A DNA stretch of 64,000 bases from Paenibacillus soyae (GTDB taxonomy: Bacteria > Bacillota > Bacilli > Paenibacillales > Paenibacillaceae). Each line of letters opens with the position of its first letter. The first letter of the stretch is position 1. The stretch spans positions 1-64,000 of the forward strand of contig NZ_JANIPJ010000022.1 in NCBI RefSeq assembly GCF_024623455.1, written 5' to 3'. The notes beneath the pieces are model-generated. The model saw nothing but the letters and a program-made list of their open reading frames with translations. It had not been told where the DNA came from and did not search any database. A program made the translations under genes and the position numbers. This document shows positions 52,868 to 62,882 of this stretch, one piece after another.

Positions 52868-52896
52868 TTGCTGGCCAAGCCGAAAAGGTCTATAAT
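52868..52896 (+). promoter_or_regulatory. Promoter of the aldolase gene
   Basis: TTGCTG, 17-base spacer, TATAAT, starting ten bases after the Dabb stop codon. Confidence 0.6.
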
Positions 52897-52960
52897 GGCG
52901 CTAGGAATGCGAACAATTTCGCACAAAGACGCACCTAAAGGGAAGAGGGACGGTTGAATA

Positions 52961-53629
52961 ATGAAAAAGCTTAGAGTTTTGCAGCAGCTGGCAGAGGCGG
53001 GGGTCGTGGCGGTGCTCCGCGCGGATTCGCCGGAGGAAGTGGCCGAGATGGCAAGACGCGCCATCAAAGGCGGAATCAAGGCCATCGAAATTACGATGAC
53101 GGTGCCTTTCGCGTTGAAAGCGATCGAGGAGCTCTCGAAGGAATTTTCCAGCGACGCCGCAAAAGACGCGGACAACTATGCGATCATCGGCGTAGGAACG
53201 GTGCTTGATCCGGAGACGGCGCGCGCGGCTATTCTCGCGGGAGCGGAATATGTGGTAGCTCCGGCACTCAATCCGGACACCATTAAGCTGTGCAACCGTT
53301 ACGCGGTGCCGGTCATGCCGGGTACGATGACGATCGCGGAGATCCAGAACGCTCTGGAGCTTGGCGTGGACGTCGTGAAGCTGTTCCCGGGCAATCTGTA
53401 TTCGCCTAGCGTCATTCCTTCCATTAAAGGACCGCTTCCGCAAGCAAACATTATGCCGACGGGCGGCGTGTCGCTGGGCAACCTGAAGGACTGGATCAAA
53501 GCGGGCGCCGTAGCGGTCGGCATCGGCTCCGACTTGACGAAGGATGCCGTGAAGACGGGAGACTTCTCCTTGATCGAGCAAAAAGCGGCGGCTTACATGG
53601 CGGTTTACCGCGAGGCCAAAGGACAATAA
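52961..53629 (+). CDS. eda: KDPG/KHG aldolase
   Basis: 222 residues, matching the family. AVLRADSPEEVAEMA, then GGIKAIEITMTVP, GVGTVLDPETA, the Schiff-base lysine in DVVKLFPGN, and MPTGGVSLGNL. It cleaves 2-keto-3-deoxy-6-phosphogluconate or 2-keto-4-hydroxyglutarate to pyruvate and an aldehyde. No KDG kinase lies next to it. Confidence 0.9.
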   Translation: MKKLRVLQQLAEAGVVAVLRADSPEEVAEMARRAIKGGIKAIEITMTVPFALKAIEELSKEFSSDAAKDADNYAIIGVGTVLDPETARAAILAGAEYVVAPALNPDTIKLCNRYAVPVMPGTMTIAEIQNALELGVDVVKLFPGNLYSPSVIPSIKGPLPQANIMPTGGVSLGNLKDWIKAGAVAVGIGSDLTKDAVKTGDFSLIEQKAAAYMAVYREAKGQ

Positions 53630-53664
53630 CAACATGCTTCGCGCGTAGGAACGGCGAGGCTAAG

Positions 53665-53701
53665 AGACGCCTTCAAGCGGCATGCGCTTTAAGGCGTCTT
53701 T
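53665..53701 (+). terminator. Terminator-like hairpin after aldolase gene
   Basis: Stem AGACGCCTT..AAGCG with CGCTT..AAGGCGTCT and only three T after it. Confidence 0.5.
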
Positions 53702-53824
53702 GCATGGAAGCCGGAAAGAGGCGGAAGGAGAGCGGTCACCGCTTGCTTCTCGTCGCGTTTAGCGTTATAACAGAAAAAGGGTTAAAGCTTGGACTAATTT
53801 AAGCGTAAAGGAGTCGTTTCTGTA

Positions 53825-55210
53825 ATGGATTACCGGATTGAGAAGGATACAATGGGCGAAATCAAGGTGCCTGCGGATAAGCTGTGGGGAGCTCAGACGC
53901 AGCGCAGCCTGCAGAACTTTAAAATCAGCGGCGAAAGAATGCCGATCGAAGTCGTCTACGCTATGGCGATCGTCAAGAAAGCGTCCGCGTTCGCGAACCG
54001 CAAGCTAGGGGTGCTTGACGAGGAGAAAGCCGCGGTTATCGGCGAAGCGGTGGACGAAATCCTGAGCGGCAAGTGGGACGACGAATTCCCGCTCGTCGTT
54101 TGGCAGACGGGCAGCGGCACGCAGACGAACATGAACGTGAACGAGGTTGTCGCTCGCCGCGCGAACCAAATTCTCGAGTCCAGAGGAAGCGCGACTCGCG
54201 TTCATCCGAACGACGACGTCAACCGTTCGCAGAGCTCGAACGATACCTTCCCGGCCGCCATGCATATCGCGGGCGTCATCGCGGTTGAAGACCGGCTGCT
54301 GCCGGCGCTGGACCTGCTGAACGGCACGCTCCGCGCGAAAGCAGAGAAGTTCAACGATCTGGTGAAGATCGGCCGCACGCATCTGCAGGACGCCACTCCG
54401 ATTACGTTCGGTCAAGAGATCAGCGGCTGGTATTCCATGCTGGATAATACGCGCGCGATGCTTGTGCAAAGCGTGGACACAATGCGCGAGCTTGCGCTCG
54501 GCGGAACGGCGGTAGGCACGGGGCTCAACGCGCATCCGGACTACGCGGTGGCGGTAGCCGAAGAAGTTACGGCGCTTACGGGCAAAACGTTCGTAACGGC
54601 GCGCAACAAATTCCATTCCTTGACCAGCCATGACCAAATGGTGTATACGCACGGAGCGATCAAAGCGCTGGCGGCGAACCTGATGAAGATCGCCAACGAC
54701 GTCAGATGGCTGGCAAGCGGTCCGCGCTGCGGCATCGGCGAAATTACGATTCCGGAGAACGAGCCGGGCAGCTCCATCATGCCGGGCAAGGTAAACCCTA
54801 CGCAAAGCGAAGCAATGACGATGGCCGTATGCCAAGTCATCGGCAATGACGCGGCGATCGGCATGGCGGCAAGCCAAGGCAACTTCGAGCTGAACGTCTT
54901 CAAGCCGGTTATCCTGTACAACTTCATTCAATCGGTTGCCCTGATGGCCGATTCCATGATTTCGTTCAACGATAACTGCGCCGTCGGCATCGAACCGAAC
55001 GAAGCGGTGATCAAGCGCAACCTCGATCAATCCCTGATGCTCGTTACGGCGCTCAACCCGCATATCGGCTACGAGAACGCCGCGGCCATCGCGAAGAACG
55101 CGCACAAGAAAGGCTTGACGCTGAAGGAGTCCGCGATCGCGAGCGGTCTGCTCACGTCCGAGCAATTCGACGAGTGGGTGCGTCCGGAGAATATGATCGG
55201 CAAACGTTAA
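53825..55210 (+). CDS. fumC: Class II fumarate hydratase
   Basis: 461 residues, the usual length. [20 protein letters not shown] at the start and the fumarase/lyase signature [16 protein letters not shown]. It interconverts fumarate and malate in the TCA cycle. It stands alone. Confidence 0.96.
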   Translation: MDYRIEKDTMGEIKVPADKLWGAQTQRSLQNFKISGERMPIEVVYAMAIVKKASAFANRKLGVLDEEKAAVIGEAVDEILSGKWDDEFPLVVWQTGSGTQTNMNVNEVVARRANQILESRGSATRVHPNDDVNRSQSSNDTFPAAMHIAGVIAVEDRLLPALDLLNGTLRAKAEKFNDLVKIGRTHLQDATPITFGQEISGWYSMLDNTRAMLVQSVDTMRELALGGTAVGTGLNAHPDYAVAVAEEVTALTGKTFVTARNKFHSLTSHDQMVYTHGAIKALAANLMKIANDVRWLASGPRCGIGEITIPENEPGSSIMPGKVNPTQSEAMTMAVCQVIGNDAAIGMAASQGNFELNVFKPVILYNFIQSVALMADSMISFNDNCAVGIEPNEAVIKRNLDQSLMLVTALNPHIGYENAAAIAKNAHKKGLTLKESAIASGLLTSEQFDEWVRPENMIGKR

Positions 55211-55226
55211 TTCGCCCGAAAAAACA

Positions 55227-55273
55227 AAGGCAGCTCCGTGAGGTTGACTAACAACCCCGGAGCTGCCTTTTTT
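55227..55273 (+). terminator. Terminator of fumC
   Basis: A 13-bp stem (AAAGGCAGCTCCG with CGGAGCTGCCTTT) ending in six T. Confidence 0.9.
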
Positions 55274-55295
55274 CGTAGCGGAAGCCGCCGTTCAT

Positions 55296-55856
55296 TTACT
55301 TTAAATACCCGTCCACGATAGATTTGATGCGCGCGATGGTTTCCTTCAGATTTACGTTTTCGATTATATGCTCGCAATGCTTCCGGTAGGTCACCTCGTC
55401 GTTATAATGACGCAAATAGCTGTCGACGACCTCATAGGACGTCCCTTTGGATTCCAGCCGCTCCTGCACGGTGTTTTTATCGACGTACAGGAAGATGCGG
55501 ACGACCCTCTCGCCGTACTGCTCGCGAATGGCGTCGCTGCCTTCGCGGTTCAAGATAAGGTAGACATGCTGGCCGGACTCCGACGCCATGTTCAAATAAC
55601 GTCTGCCGATTCCGTAACGGTACCGGTCGATCCGCACGGTTTCGGCAAAGAAGTCGCTTCTGCACATCAAATCGAACTGCGTCTCGCTGACATAACGGTA
55701 ATCGCTGTCGGGATGCTCGCGGCTTCTCGGCGGACGGTCCGTGCACGAGGGGATATGGACGATGCCGCTCCCTCTCAGCGCCTGGTGCGCCGCCGTCTTG
55801 CGTCCCGAGCCGCTGGTGCCCGTGAAGATGAAGATATAAGGGGATGGAAGAGCCAT
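55296..55856 (-). CDS. Guanylate-kinase-like P-loop protein
   Basis: 186 residues. P-loop GTSGSGRKT at residues 13-21 and the GK-type sequence around SCTDRPPRSREHPDSDYRYVSE. It has Arg-Lys in the P-loop where Gmk has Gly-Lys. It is probably a paralog of guanylate kinase rather than the essential Gmk; substrate unproven. Confidence 0.75.
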   Translation of the reverse strand: MALPSPYIFIFTGTSGSGRKTAAHQALRGSGIVHIPSCTDRPPRSREHPDSDYRYVSETQFDLMCRSDFFAETVRIDRYRYGIGRRYLNMASESGQHVYLILNREGSDAIREQYGERVVRIFLYVDKNTVQERLESKGTSYEVVDSYLRHYNDEVTYRKHCEHIIENVNLKETIARIKSIVDGYLK

Positions 55857-56010
55857 GGGAACACGCTCCTTTCTCTTACTCTTTATATCGGCATTGTCTC
55901 ATGAATGCATGAGAGGAATGCGGCTTGCCGTGCGTGCGAACGGCAAACTATGCTATGATACAGGTAGCCGCGGAAGCGGTCTATCATGAATGAAAAAGTA
56001 GGGTAGACGC

Positions 56011-57951
56011 ATGCATTTATTATCGGTAGAACATATAACGAAAACGTATGGCGAGAAAGTGTTGTTCCGCGACGTCACGTTCGGGGTCGAGGATGGAGAC
56101 AAAATCGGCATCATCGGCGTCAACGGAACAGGCAAATCCACGTTCCTGAAGGTGATTGCCGGAGTCGAGCCCCCGGATGCCGGGACGATTGCCATCGGCG
56201 GCAAGGTCGTCGTGCGGATGCTCTCGCAGGATCCCGTATTCCAGCCGGGGGAGACGGCGCTCGAGCATGTTCTTGGCGGGGATTCGCCGCAGCTTCGCGC
56301 CGTCCAGGCCTATGCGGCCGCTATGCAGGCGATCGAGCTGAATCCGGGCAGCGAGAAAGCGCAGTCGGAGCTGATCGCGGCCAATGCCCGCATGGACGAG
56401 CACGGCGCCTGGCAGCTCGAGAACGAGGCGAAGACGGCCCTCTCCAAGCTGGGCATCCAGCAGTACGACGCAAAGGTGGAGACCTTGTCGGGCGGCCAGC
56501 GCAAGCGAGTCGCGATGGCGGCCGCTTTGCTGCTGCCGAGCGACGTGCTTATTCTGGACGAGCCGACGAACCATATCGACAATGATTCCGTCGCTTGGCT
56601 CGAGGGCATGCTGCAGAAGCGTCGCGGCGCCTTGCTGATGATTACGCATGACCGCTATTTCCTGGACCGCGTCAGCAACAGAGTCATTGAGCTTGACAGG
56701 GGAGAGGCGCATTTCTATCAAGCGAACTACAGCCGTTTCCTTGAGCTGAAGCTGGAGCGGGAGGAGCGGGAAGCCGCGTCGGAAGCGAAGCGGCAAAATC
56801 TGCTGCGCAACGAGCTCGCCTGGATTCGGCGCGGCGCGAAAGCCCGCACGACGAAGCAGAAGGCCAGAATCGACCGCTTCGAGGCGCTGAAGGCGGCAGG
56901 ACCGAAAGCGACGGACGGCAAGCTGGACGTATCCGTTGCCTCCACCCGGCTCGGGAAGAAAATACTGGAGGCCGAAGGACTTGCGAAGAGCTACGGCGAC
57001 CGCGCGCTTATTCGGAACTTCAGCTATATCGCGGTGCCTGAAGACCGTGTCGGCATCGTTGGACCTAATGGCAGCGGCAAGTCGACGCTGTTGAAGCTGA
57101 TCGCGGGACGACTTGAACCGGATGCGGGAACAGTAGAGCTGGGCCCTACCGTCAAGCTCGGCTGGTTCTCGCAGGAGCGCGAGGAGATGGACGAGTCGCT
57201 GCGCGTCATCGAATACATACGGGAAGCGGCCGAGCAAGTGAAGACGGCGGACGGCACGACGATCTCGGCGGGACAGATGCTGGAGCGCTTCCTGTTCTCG
57301 CCCACGATGCAGTGGACGCCGATTGCTAAGCTTTCGGGCGGCGAGAAGCGCAGGCTTCAGCTGCTGCGCGTCCTGATGGAAGCGCCGAACGTGCTGCTGC
57401 TGGACGAGCCGACGAACGACCTCGACATCGCGACGTTAACCGTGCTCGAGGATTATTTGGACGATTTCCCCGGCGTCGTGTTCGTCGTCTCTCATGACCG
57501 CTATTTCCTCGACCGCACGGTAGAGAAAATTATCGCGTTCGAAGGAAACGGCGCCATTACGCTGCATACGGGCAATTATTCCGAATATGCCGAGCGGCAG
57601 CCTTCTGGAGGCGCATCCTCAACAGCAGCTCCGGCATCTTTGAAGGGAAACGCGGCGGCTGGGCAAACGGTCGATAACGCGAAGGCGGCGGATCAGCCGG
57701 TTAAGGAACGGACGCTTAAGATGTCGTACAAGGATCAGAAGGATTTCGAGCAGATCGACGATTGGATTGCGGACGCCGAGGCCGAGCTTGCGCGCATAGC
57801 GGAAGAGATGGAGGCCGCGAGCAGCGACTCCGCCAGGCTGCAGGAGCTGGCGGCTAAGCAGCAAGAGCTGGAAGGCAAGCTGGAGACGCTGATGGACAGA
57901 TGGACGGAGCTGAACGAGCTGGCGGAGCGGATTGCCGCGCAAAAACGATAG
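56011..57951 (+). CDS. ABC-F family ATPase
   Basis: 646 residues with two ABC domains and no membrane part: Walker A GVNGTGKST and GPNGSGKST, signatures LSGGQ and LSGGE, and Walker B LILDEPTNH and LLLDEPTND. A C-terminal coiled coil follows from about residue 565. ABC-F proteins act on the ribosome, in translation or antibiotic protection. It is not a transporter ATPase for the sugar systems of this window. Confidence 0.93.
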   Translation: MHLLSVEHITKTYGEKVLFRDVTFGVEDGDKIGIIGVNGTGKSTFLKVIAGVEPPDAGTIAIGGKVVVRMLSQDPVFQPGETALEHVLGGDSPQLRAVQAYAAAMQAIELNPGSEKAQSELIAANARMDEHGAWQLENEAKTALSKLGIQQYDAKVETLSGGQRKRVAMAAALLLPSDVLILDEPTNHIDNDSVAWLEGMLQKRRGALLMITHDRYFLDRVSNRVIELDRGEAHFYQANYSRFLELKLEREEREAASEAKRQNLLRNELAWIRRGAKARTTKQKARIDRFEALKAAGPKATDGKLDVSVASTRLGKKILEAEGLAKSYGDRALIRNFSYIAVPEDRVGIVGPNGSGKSTLLKLIAGRLEPDAGTVELGPTVKLGWFSQEREEMDESLRVIEYIREAAEQVKTADGTTISAGQMLERFLFSPTMQWTPIAKLSGGEKRRLQLLRVLMEAPNVLLLDEPTNDLDIATLTVLEDYLDDFPGVVFVVSHDRYFLDRTVEKIIAFEGNGAITLHTGNYSEYAERQPSGGASSTAAPASLKGNAAAGQTVDNAKAADQPVKERTLKMSYKDQKDFEQIDDWIADAEAELARIAEEMEAASSDSARLQELAAKQQELEGKLETLMDRWTELNELAERIAAQKR

Positions 57952-57991
57952 AGAGTAAGTGACGATAACAACACGAGAGGCGGAGTCAAAC

Positions 57992-58627
57992 ATGGCAAAC
58001 CACACGCACATTCAAAATATGTATTGCATCGGCCGCAATTACCGGTTGCATGCGGTTGAGCTGGGCAACGAGGTACCGGAGGAGCCGATGGTATTCACAA
58101 AGCCGTCGCATGCCGTCGCCCCGATGAACGGAGAGACCGTCACCATTCCCGGGAGCGTAGGGGAAGTGCATTTCGAGCTGGAAATCGTGCTGCGCGTCGG
58201 CGAGTCGTATAAGCCGGGAATGGCGCCGGACGATATGTTCGACGCTATGACGTTAGGACTCGACCTGACGCTGCGAGACGTGCAATCCAAGCTCAAGGCG
58301 AAAGGACATCCTTGGCTCGCGGCCAAAGGATTCAAAAACTCCGCTCCGCTCGGTGAATGGATCGACTATCCCGGCGAAGCGGATCTGAAGGAAGGCGAAT
58401 TTAAGCTGATCCGCGGAGGAGAAGTCGCCCAGCATGGATTCCCGAAGGATATGTTGTTCGGCGTATCCGAGCTGGCGAAGCATATCGAAGCGAACTTTGG
58501 ACTTGGGCCTGGCGATCTGATCTTCACCGGCACGCCGGCGGGCGTCGCCGCGCTCCGAGACGGGGACGTGCTCGAAGCGTTCTGGGGAGAGCGGAAGCTG
58601 GGTAGCTGTACTATCTCGATGACATAA
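57992..58627 (+). CDS. Fumarylacetoacetate hydrolase family protein
   Basis: 211 residues. Pattern IGRNYRLHAVELGNEVPEEP, FTKPSHAV, HFELEIVLRVG and FTGTPAGVAALRDGD with metal-binding acids in the FELE region. Family members are acylpyruvases or oxaloacetate tautomerases/decarboxylases. Start chosen at ATG 57992 behind GGCGGAG; it lies 40 bases after the ABC-F gene. Confidence 0.85.
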   Translation: MANHTHIQNMYCIGRNYRLHAVELGNEVPEEPMVFTKPSHAVAPMNGETVTIPGSVGEVHFELEIVLRVGESYKPGMAPDDMFDAMTLGLDLTLRDVQSKLKAKGHPWLAAKGFKNSAPLGEWIDYPGEADLKEGEFKLIRGGEVAQHGFPKDMLFGVSELAKHIEANFGLGPGDLIFTGTPAGVAALRDGDVLEAFWGERKLGSCTISMT

Positions 58628-58629
58628 AA

Positions 58630-58665
58630 AGAAGACCGAACGCGTATGCGTTCGGTCTTCTGCTT
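58630..58665. terminator. Bidirectional terminator, FAH / Dps genes
   Basis: A 14-bp stem (AGAAGACCGAACGC with GCGTTCGGTCTTCT) and a four-base loop between convergent genes. Confidence 0.8.
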
Positions 58666-58676
58666 TATTGCCGAGT

Positions 58677-59138
58677 TTATTTGCCGTTGAACGCGCTCAG
58701 CATCCAAACATGCTTCTCGAGCGACGTGTGGATGGCCAGCAGCATATCGGCGGTCGTCTCGTCGCCGGCTTCTTGGGATGCTTCCATTCCTTCCTTGAGC
58801 TCGTCGATAATGGAGGAGAAATCTTTGATGAGCTGATCGACCATTTGCTCGGCGGATTCCTTGCCGCTGGCTTCTTTGATCGTGGACTCCTCCAGATATT
58901 CGCTCATCGTGGCGATCGGCTTGCCTTTGACCGCGAGCAGGCGCTCGGCGATCTCGTCGACATGAAGGGCCGCTTCCTCGTAGAACTCCTGGAACTTGGC
59001 GTGCAGCGTGAAGAACTGAGAGCCTTTCACGTACCAGTGGTAGTTGTGAAGCTTAATGTAAAGCACGCTCCAGTTGGCGATTTGGCGGTTGAGGTGCTCT
59101 TGAACCGTCATTTTTTTCGTCATTTGTTTGGTTGCCAT
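58677..59138 (-). CDS. dps: Dps/ferritin-like DNA-protection protein
   Basis: 153 residues. Ferroxidase-centre pattern [27 protein letters not shown] and [14 protein letters not shown] are classical Dps. It stores iron and shields DNA under oxidative or starvation stress. AAAGGATG precedes ATG 59138. Confidence 0.93.
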   Translation of the reverse strand: MATKQMTKKMTVQEHLNRQIANWSVLYIKLHNYHWYVKGSQFFTLHAKFQEFYEEAALHVDEIAERLLAVKGKPIATMSEYLEESTIKEASGKESAEQMVDQLIKDFSSIIDELKEGMEASQEAGDETTADMLLAIHTSLEKHVWMLSAFNGK

Positions 59139-59305
59139 ATACAATCATCCTTTCGTCGTTTCGAATTAGTGAATGGTAATCGCCTCGTCTGCTACCTAAT
59201 AAACAGGAGGAAAAAGATTGAATCAGCAGCTCTGATATATTTAGATCAATTCCTTATTAATAATTATTATAAAATAAGAACGATTTGTCAAGCAAAAACC
59301 AAACG

Positions 59306-59349
59306 AAAAAAAGCCGTCAAGGTCAATTTGACCTTTAGACGGCTTTTTC
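59306..59349. terminator. Bidirectional terminator before GH15 gene end
   Basis: Stem AAAAAGCCGTC with GACGGCTTTTT and inner GGTCAA/TTGACC; T-runs on both strands. Confidence 0.85.
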
Positions 59350-59358
59350 ATTCGTTGA

Positions 59359-61314
59359 TTAAGAAACTTTCGAAGCGGCTTCCGCTTCCGCGATCATGAA
59401 GATCGCAAGAACAAACATCGCGTGGGACCAAGTGAGCGGCACTACCCAAGCGGTTTCGCCGGTCGTTTTGTCGATTTGCTCAGGGAGCAGACCGGTCTCG
59501 GTGCGATGCTGAATCGCCCAATCTAGCAGTTCGCGGGCAGCGGCAACATCGCCGGTTGCGACACGGTAATGGGCCAGCCACAACGTCGTCAGAATCCATG
59601 GGTTTCCGCCGATGTAGTGGTCGTCCTCGTAGCGTTTGATGCCGCCGACCGCCGGAACGGTGAGCGATGCTTCGACCGCTTCGGCCGTGCGCTTCATGCG
59701 CTCATGTCCGGGAGCAACCGCTTCGAACGGCACCGCGATGCCGAGCAGACTGATGTCGATAATCGGATCGTGACGGAGAACGTGCTTCACGTAGCCTTTG
59801 TCCAGCTGCTCGACGCGGCCTTCAAGACCTTCCGCAACAGCTTGCTCGTAACGATCGGCGCCAACCTTCAGGTCCACGCCTCTGTAGAAGCTGCCGCGCT
59901 CTTCGTTCCAGCAATCGCTCATGATGGCCGATGCAATGCGGTCCGCCGCTTGACGCCAGTCCGCAGCCAGCGTGCGTTCTTCCATCAGCTCGGCGAAGCT
60001 GGCCGCCGCGGTCAAACCGCCGTATACGGCAGCCGAAGAATAGGTATGGGAAGCTTCGCGTTCCTCCCACAAGTCGATGCTTGGCTTCGGCAATCCCGAC
60101 TCCGCATCGATGAATCTGATGAGGAAGGAGGCGCCTCGCTGCACCGCCGGCCAAACCATCCGGGCGAACGCCGGATCTTGTTTCTCCATGTAATGCTGCC
60201 ACATTCCCCAAATAATCGAGGAGCCTTCGTCGATTTGCAAGCCCCAGGAAGGTGCAAGTCCGCCGTCATGGTAATGGCGCTGCTGCCAGGAGCCGTCCGG
60301 CGATTGAGCGGTCAGCGTCCATGCGTAGAAGCGGTCGGACAGATCGGATAGGCCCGCCTTGTCGAGAGCGGTCGTGATGAACGCCGCGTCCCGGCCCCAG
60401 CAATAGGAATAGCCGCCGCAGCGGGAGAACGTTTCGTCGAATTCCGGTGCCGCGATAATGCTGCCCGTCTTGTCGTCGGACATCAGCTTGAACATGAGCA
60501 CGGAGCGCTCGTACAGCGCTTTGATCTCGTCGCCTTCGAGAGGGCAAGGAGCTGCCGCGTCAACGTATGCCGCCCAGTACGCATTGGTGCGCGCGACAAG
60601 CTGCTCGCTGGATACGCTTCTTGCGCTTGCAAGCTCCTCGAGCGCCTGCTCTTCATTGCGGCCTGCCGCGATGAAGACGGGAATCGTCACGCTGGCTCCC
60701 GGCGCAAGCGCCTCGACGGACCAGGCCATTGCGCCATCAGGCCGCATGTCGATGTTGTTGCCGTTCAGCTTGCCCTCTTGGACTTGCTCCCACGATATAC
60801 CGGCTTGATATTTTGCGCATACGTTTGCACTAGCGACCGCAAAAAAATAACCGTTACGGAAATGAATCAAAGCATCCGCGTCCGTCTGGAACATCGTCGT
60901 ATTGTAGTGACCGTTCTCGCTAATCAGGAACGAAGAATGGAGCAGGAATCCGAAGCTTAGCGGCTCGCTGCCGGTATTGGTGAACGTGTATTCGCGAACG
61001 AGAAGGTTGCTGTCCGGTACGGCGAAATGCAAGCTTTCAACCGCGACCGGCTGCTCTTCCGAACGCGCCGATACGCGAAGAACGTTGCTGCGGTCGACAT
61101 AAGCGACGTCATGCTTCCAGCCGTCTTCTTCTCCGTCGAACCAGGTCAGGCTGCCGTCTGCCCATTGCAAGGACGTGCGCATTGCGTCGACATGCTGAGG
61201 CATATCGATGTTCGGCCACCACAGGCGGTAAAGTCTGCCCGTGCGGCCCATCGAAGCAAGAATGGTAGAGTTGCCGATAATCGCGTCTACTAAGTATGGT
61301 TTTTTGCTATTCAT
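59359..61314 (-). CDS. Glycoside hydrolase family 15 (glucoamylase/glucodextranase type)
   Basis: 651 residues without a signal peptide. N-terminal beta-sandwich (about 1-250), then the (alpha/alpha)6 barrel with RCGGYSYCWGRDAAF and, at the end, GLLPEQIDKTTGETAWVVPLTWSHA, where the Glu of LLPEQ is the expected catalytic base. It releases glucose from the ends of maltodextrin or isomalto-oligosaccharides inside the cell. It lies just after the LacI-type regulator gene and opposite a malE-like gene, fitting maltodextrin use. Confidence 0.9.
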   Translation of the reverse strand: MNSKKPYLVDAIIGNSTILASMGRTGRLYRLWWPNIDMPQHVDAMRTSLQWADGSLTWFDGEEDGWKHDVAYVDRSNVLRVSARSEEQPVAVESLHFAVPDSNLLVREYTFTNTGSEPLSFGFLLHSSFLISENGHYNTTMFQTDADALIHFRNGYFFAVASANVCAKYQAGISWEQVQEGKLNGNNIDMRPDGAMAWSVEALAPGASVTIPVFIAAGRNEEQALEELASARSVSSEQLVARTNAYWAAYVDAAAPCPLEGDEIKALYERSVLMFKLMSDDKTGSIIAAPEFDETFSRCGGYSYCWGRDAAFITTALDKAGLSDLSDRFYAWTLTAQSPDGSWQQRHYHDGGLAPSWGLQIDEGSSIIWGMWQHYMEKQDPAFARMVWPAVQRGASFLIRFIDAESGLPKPSIDLWEEREASHTYSSAAVYGGLTAAASFAELMEERTLAADWRQAADRIASAIMSDCWNEERGSFYRGVDLKVGADRYEQAVAEGLEGRVEQLDKGYVKHVLRHDPIIDISLLGIAVPFEAVAPGHERMKRTAEAVEASLTVPAVGGIKRYEDDHYIGGNPWILTTLWLAHYRVATGDVAAARELLDWAIQHRTETGLLPEQIDKTTGETAWVVPLTWSHAMFVLAIFMIAEAEAASKVS

Positions 61315-61318
61315 AGGT

Positions 61319-62347
61319 TCAGCTCCTTTTGTTAACTGCTTGAATCGAAGATTCTCGCACGATCAGCCGATGGGGGATAATCATGCGGGACTGATAGATG
61401 TCCTCTTCCATGATGCGGCGGATCAGCAATTGAGAGGCGGTATAGCCGAGTTGATAGGTTCCGATATCGACAGAACTGATCGGCGGCGTGGCAAGCTCCG
61501 ACAAGGCGATGTTGTTGAAGCTGACCAGGCTGATATCGTTCGGAACGGAATATCCAAGCTCGTTCAGGCCGCGCAACACGCCGAAGCCGACAACGTCGTC
61601 GATGACGACAAGCCCGCTCGGACGTTCGGGCAGACCCATCATGAAGGACATGGCGCGGTAGCCGCTTTGCTGCAGGAATTCGCCTTCGACGATCCATTCT
61701 CCGCGAACCGGGAGGCTGGCATCCTTCATGGCTCTGCGGTAGCCCGCCATCCGGTCATGCGAAACCGTCAGGTTGGGAGGGCCGCTGACGAAGCCGATCC
61801 GTTCATGGCCTTGTATGATCAGATGCTGAGTCGCGTCGTAAGCGGCTTGTTCGTTGTTGTTGTCGACGGACAATATATTATGATGGCCATCCGATCTCCC
61901 GATCAGCACGGTTGGGAAGTCATGCTGATTGAGCAAATCGATTAAAGGATCGTTCGTTCGGGCGGACAGCAGAATGACGCCGTCCACTCTTCTGCCGAGC
62001 ACCAGTCTTGCGATCGTTTCGCTTTCGTCTTGCGGCGAGGTGGCTGCGGCGAGAAGCATATCGTAGCCCGCGCGGGTGGATTGAGTCAGAATGCCGCGAA
62101 GCAATTCGCCGAAGAAGAAGTCCTGGAACAGCTCCTCGGCCGGACGAGGTAGCATGATGGCAAGCGTTTTCGTCGTTTTCGACACGAGGCTCTTGGCCAT
62201 GATGTTCGGATGGTAGCCCATCTCGTCCATTATTTTTTTGACCTTCTGCGTTGTCGCTTTGCTGATTCTCGGGTGGTTGGACACGACCCTCGAGACCGTC
62301 GAAGGAGAGACTCCCGCGGCCTTTGCGATATCTTTAATAGTAACCAT
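61319..62347 (-). CDS. LacI-family regulator, MalR-like
   Basis: 342 residues. N-terminal LacI helix-turn-helix (MVTIKDIAKAAGVSPSTVSRVVSN) and hinge helix (AKSLVSKTTKT), then a periplasmic-binding-fold sensor domain. It is four bases upstream of the GH15 gene and divergent from the malE-like gene. The core operator AAACGTTT appears twice in the shared intergenic region. Start ATG 62347 is set by the HTH. Confidence 0.93.
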   Translation of the reverse strand: MVTIKDIAKAAGVSPSTVSRVVSNHPRISKATTQKVKKIMDEMGYHPNIMAKSLVSKTTKTLAIMLPRPAEELFQDFFFGELLRGILTQSTRAGYDMLLAAATSPQDESETIARLVLGRRVDGVILLSARTNDPLIDLLNQHDFPTVLIGRSDGHHNILSVDNNNEQAAYDATQHLIIQGHERIGFVSGPPNLTVSHDRMAGYRRAMKDASLPVRGEWIVEGEFLQQSGYRAMSFMMGLPERPSGLVVIDDVVGFGVLRGLNELGYSVPNDISLVSFNNIALSELATPPISSVDIGTYQLGYTASQLLIRRIMEEDIYQSRMIIPHRLIVRESSIQAVNKRS

Positions 62348-62434
62348 TGCTTGCGAGCCCCCAATGAGCGACATTATCGATGCTGCGTATACGGAATATT
62401 ATGTCCATCCTAATGCAACAGTTGCCCACATGTA

Positions 62435-62463
62435 AATATAAATGTTCAATGCGCAATTCACAA
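62435..62463 (-). promoter_or_regulatory. Promoter of the LacI/GH15 operon
   Basis: On the minus strand: TTGTGA, 17-base spacer, TATATT, ending about 88 bases before the start codon. Confidence 0.6.
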
Positions 62464-62541
62464 TTCGCGAAAAACTGAGCCTAGCGGAGAATTCGCGAGT
62501 AAACGAAAGACAATGGACTATTGATGGGCGAATATGGACTG

Positions 62542-62580
62542 TGCAAACGTTTTAACAAAACCTGTCCCATGATGTATATT
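62542..62580 (+). promoter_or_regulatory. malE promoter overlapping a LacI-type operator
   Basis: TTAACA (62552-62557), 17-base spacer, TATATT (62575-62580). The operator-like TGCAAACGTTTTAACA (62542-62557) overlaps the -35, so the repressor would block polymerase. Transcription from here would give a leader of almost 300 bases before malE. Confidence 0.55.
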
Positions 62581-62621
62581 AAGTACACGAATAGAACGCT
62601 TTCAAGACGTTGTTTTCATTC

Positions 62622-62668
62622 GGCGCAAACGATTTTGAGTGAAAAGTCATCAAAAATCGTTTTTTTTC
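62622..62668 (+). terminator. Terminator-like hairpin in the malE leader
   Basis: AAACGATTTTGA pairs with TCAAAAATCGTTT and is followed by a run of T. The stem is AT-rich, so efficiency is uncertain. The 5' arm also contains an operator-like half (GCAAACGATTTT). Confidence 0.45.
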
Positions 62669-62675
62669 GGGTGAA

Positions 62676-62695
62676 TTGTACAAACGTTTGCGCAA
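62676..62695 (+). promoter_or_regulatory. LacI-type operator
   Basis: TTGTACAAACGTTTGCGCAA has a perfect 10-bp palindromic centre (CAAACGTTTG), typical for LacI/MalR/CcpA-type sites. It lies about 190 bases before malE. Confidence 0.7.
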
Positions 62696-62707
62696 TGTGC
62701 TTGAGCC

Positions 62708-62749
62708 TTTGTCATCCGAAAAACGGCTTCACGCCGTACGCATGACAAA
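62708..62749 (+). promoter_or_regulatory. Leader stem-loop upstream of malE
   Basis: TTTGTCAT pairs with ATGACAAA around an inner ACGGC/GCCGT hairpin. No T-run follows. It may stabilise or regulate the malE leader. The rest of the gap up to 62882 shows nothing else clear. Confidence 0.45.
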
Positions 62750-62882
62750 GAGTCAGGACGATTGCATACATAAAGTGCGCCAAATTTAAGCATTTTATGA
62801 AGAAGCACGTTTGTTGGCCGTCTATCGTGAGCGGGCGTCATTCGAGGCATATCCACATTTTTTTTGGAAGGGGATCATTAGA

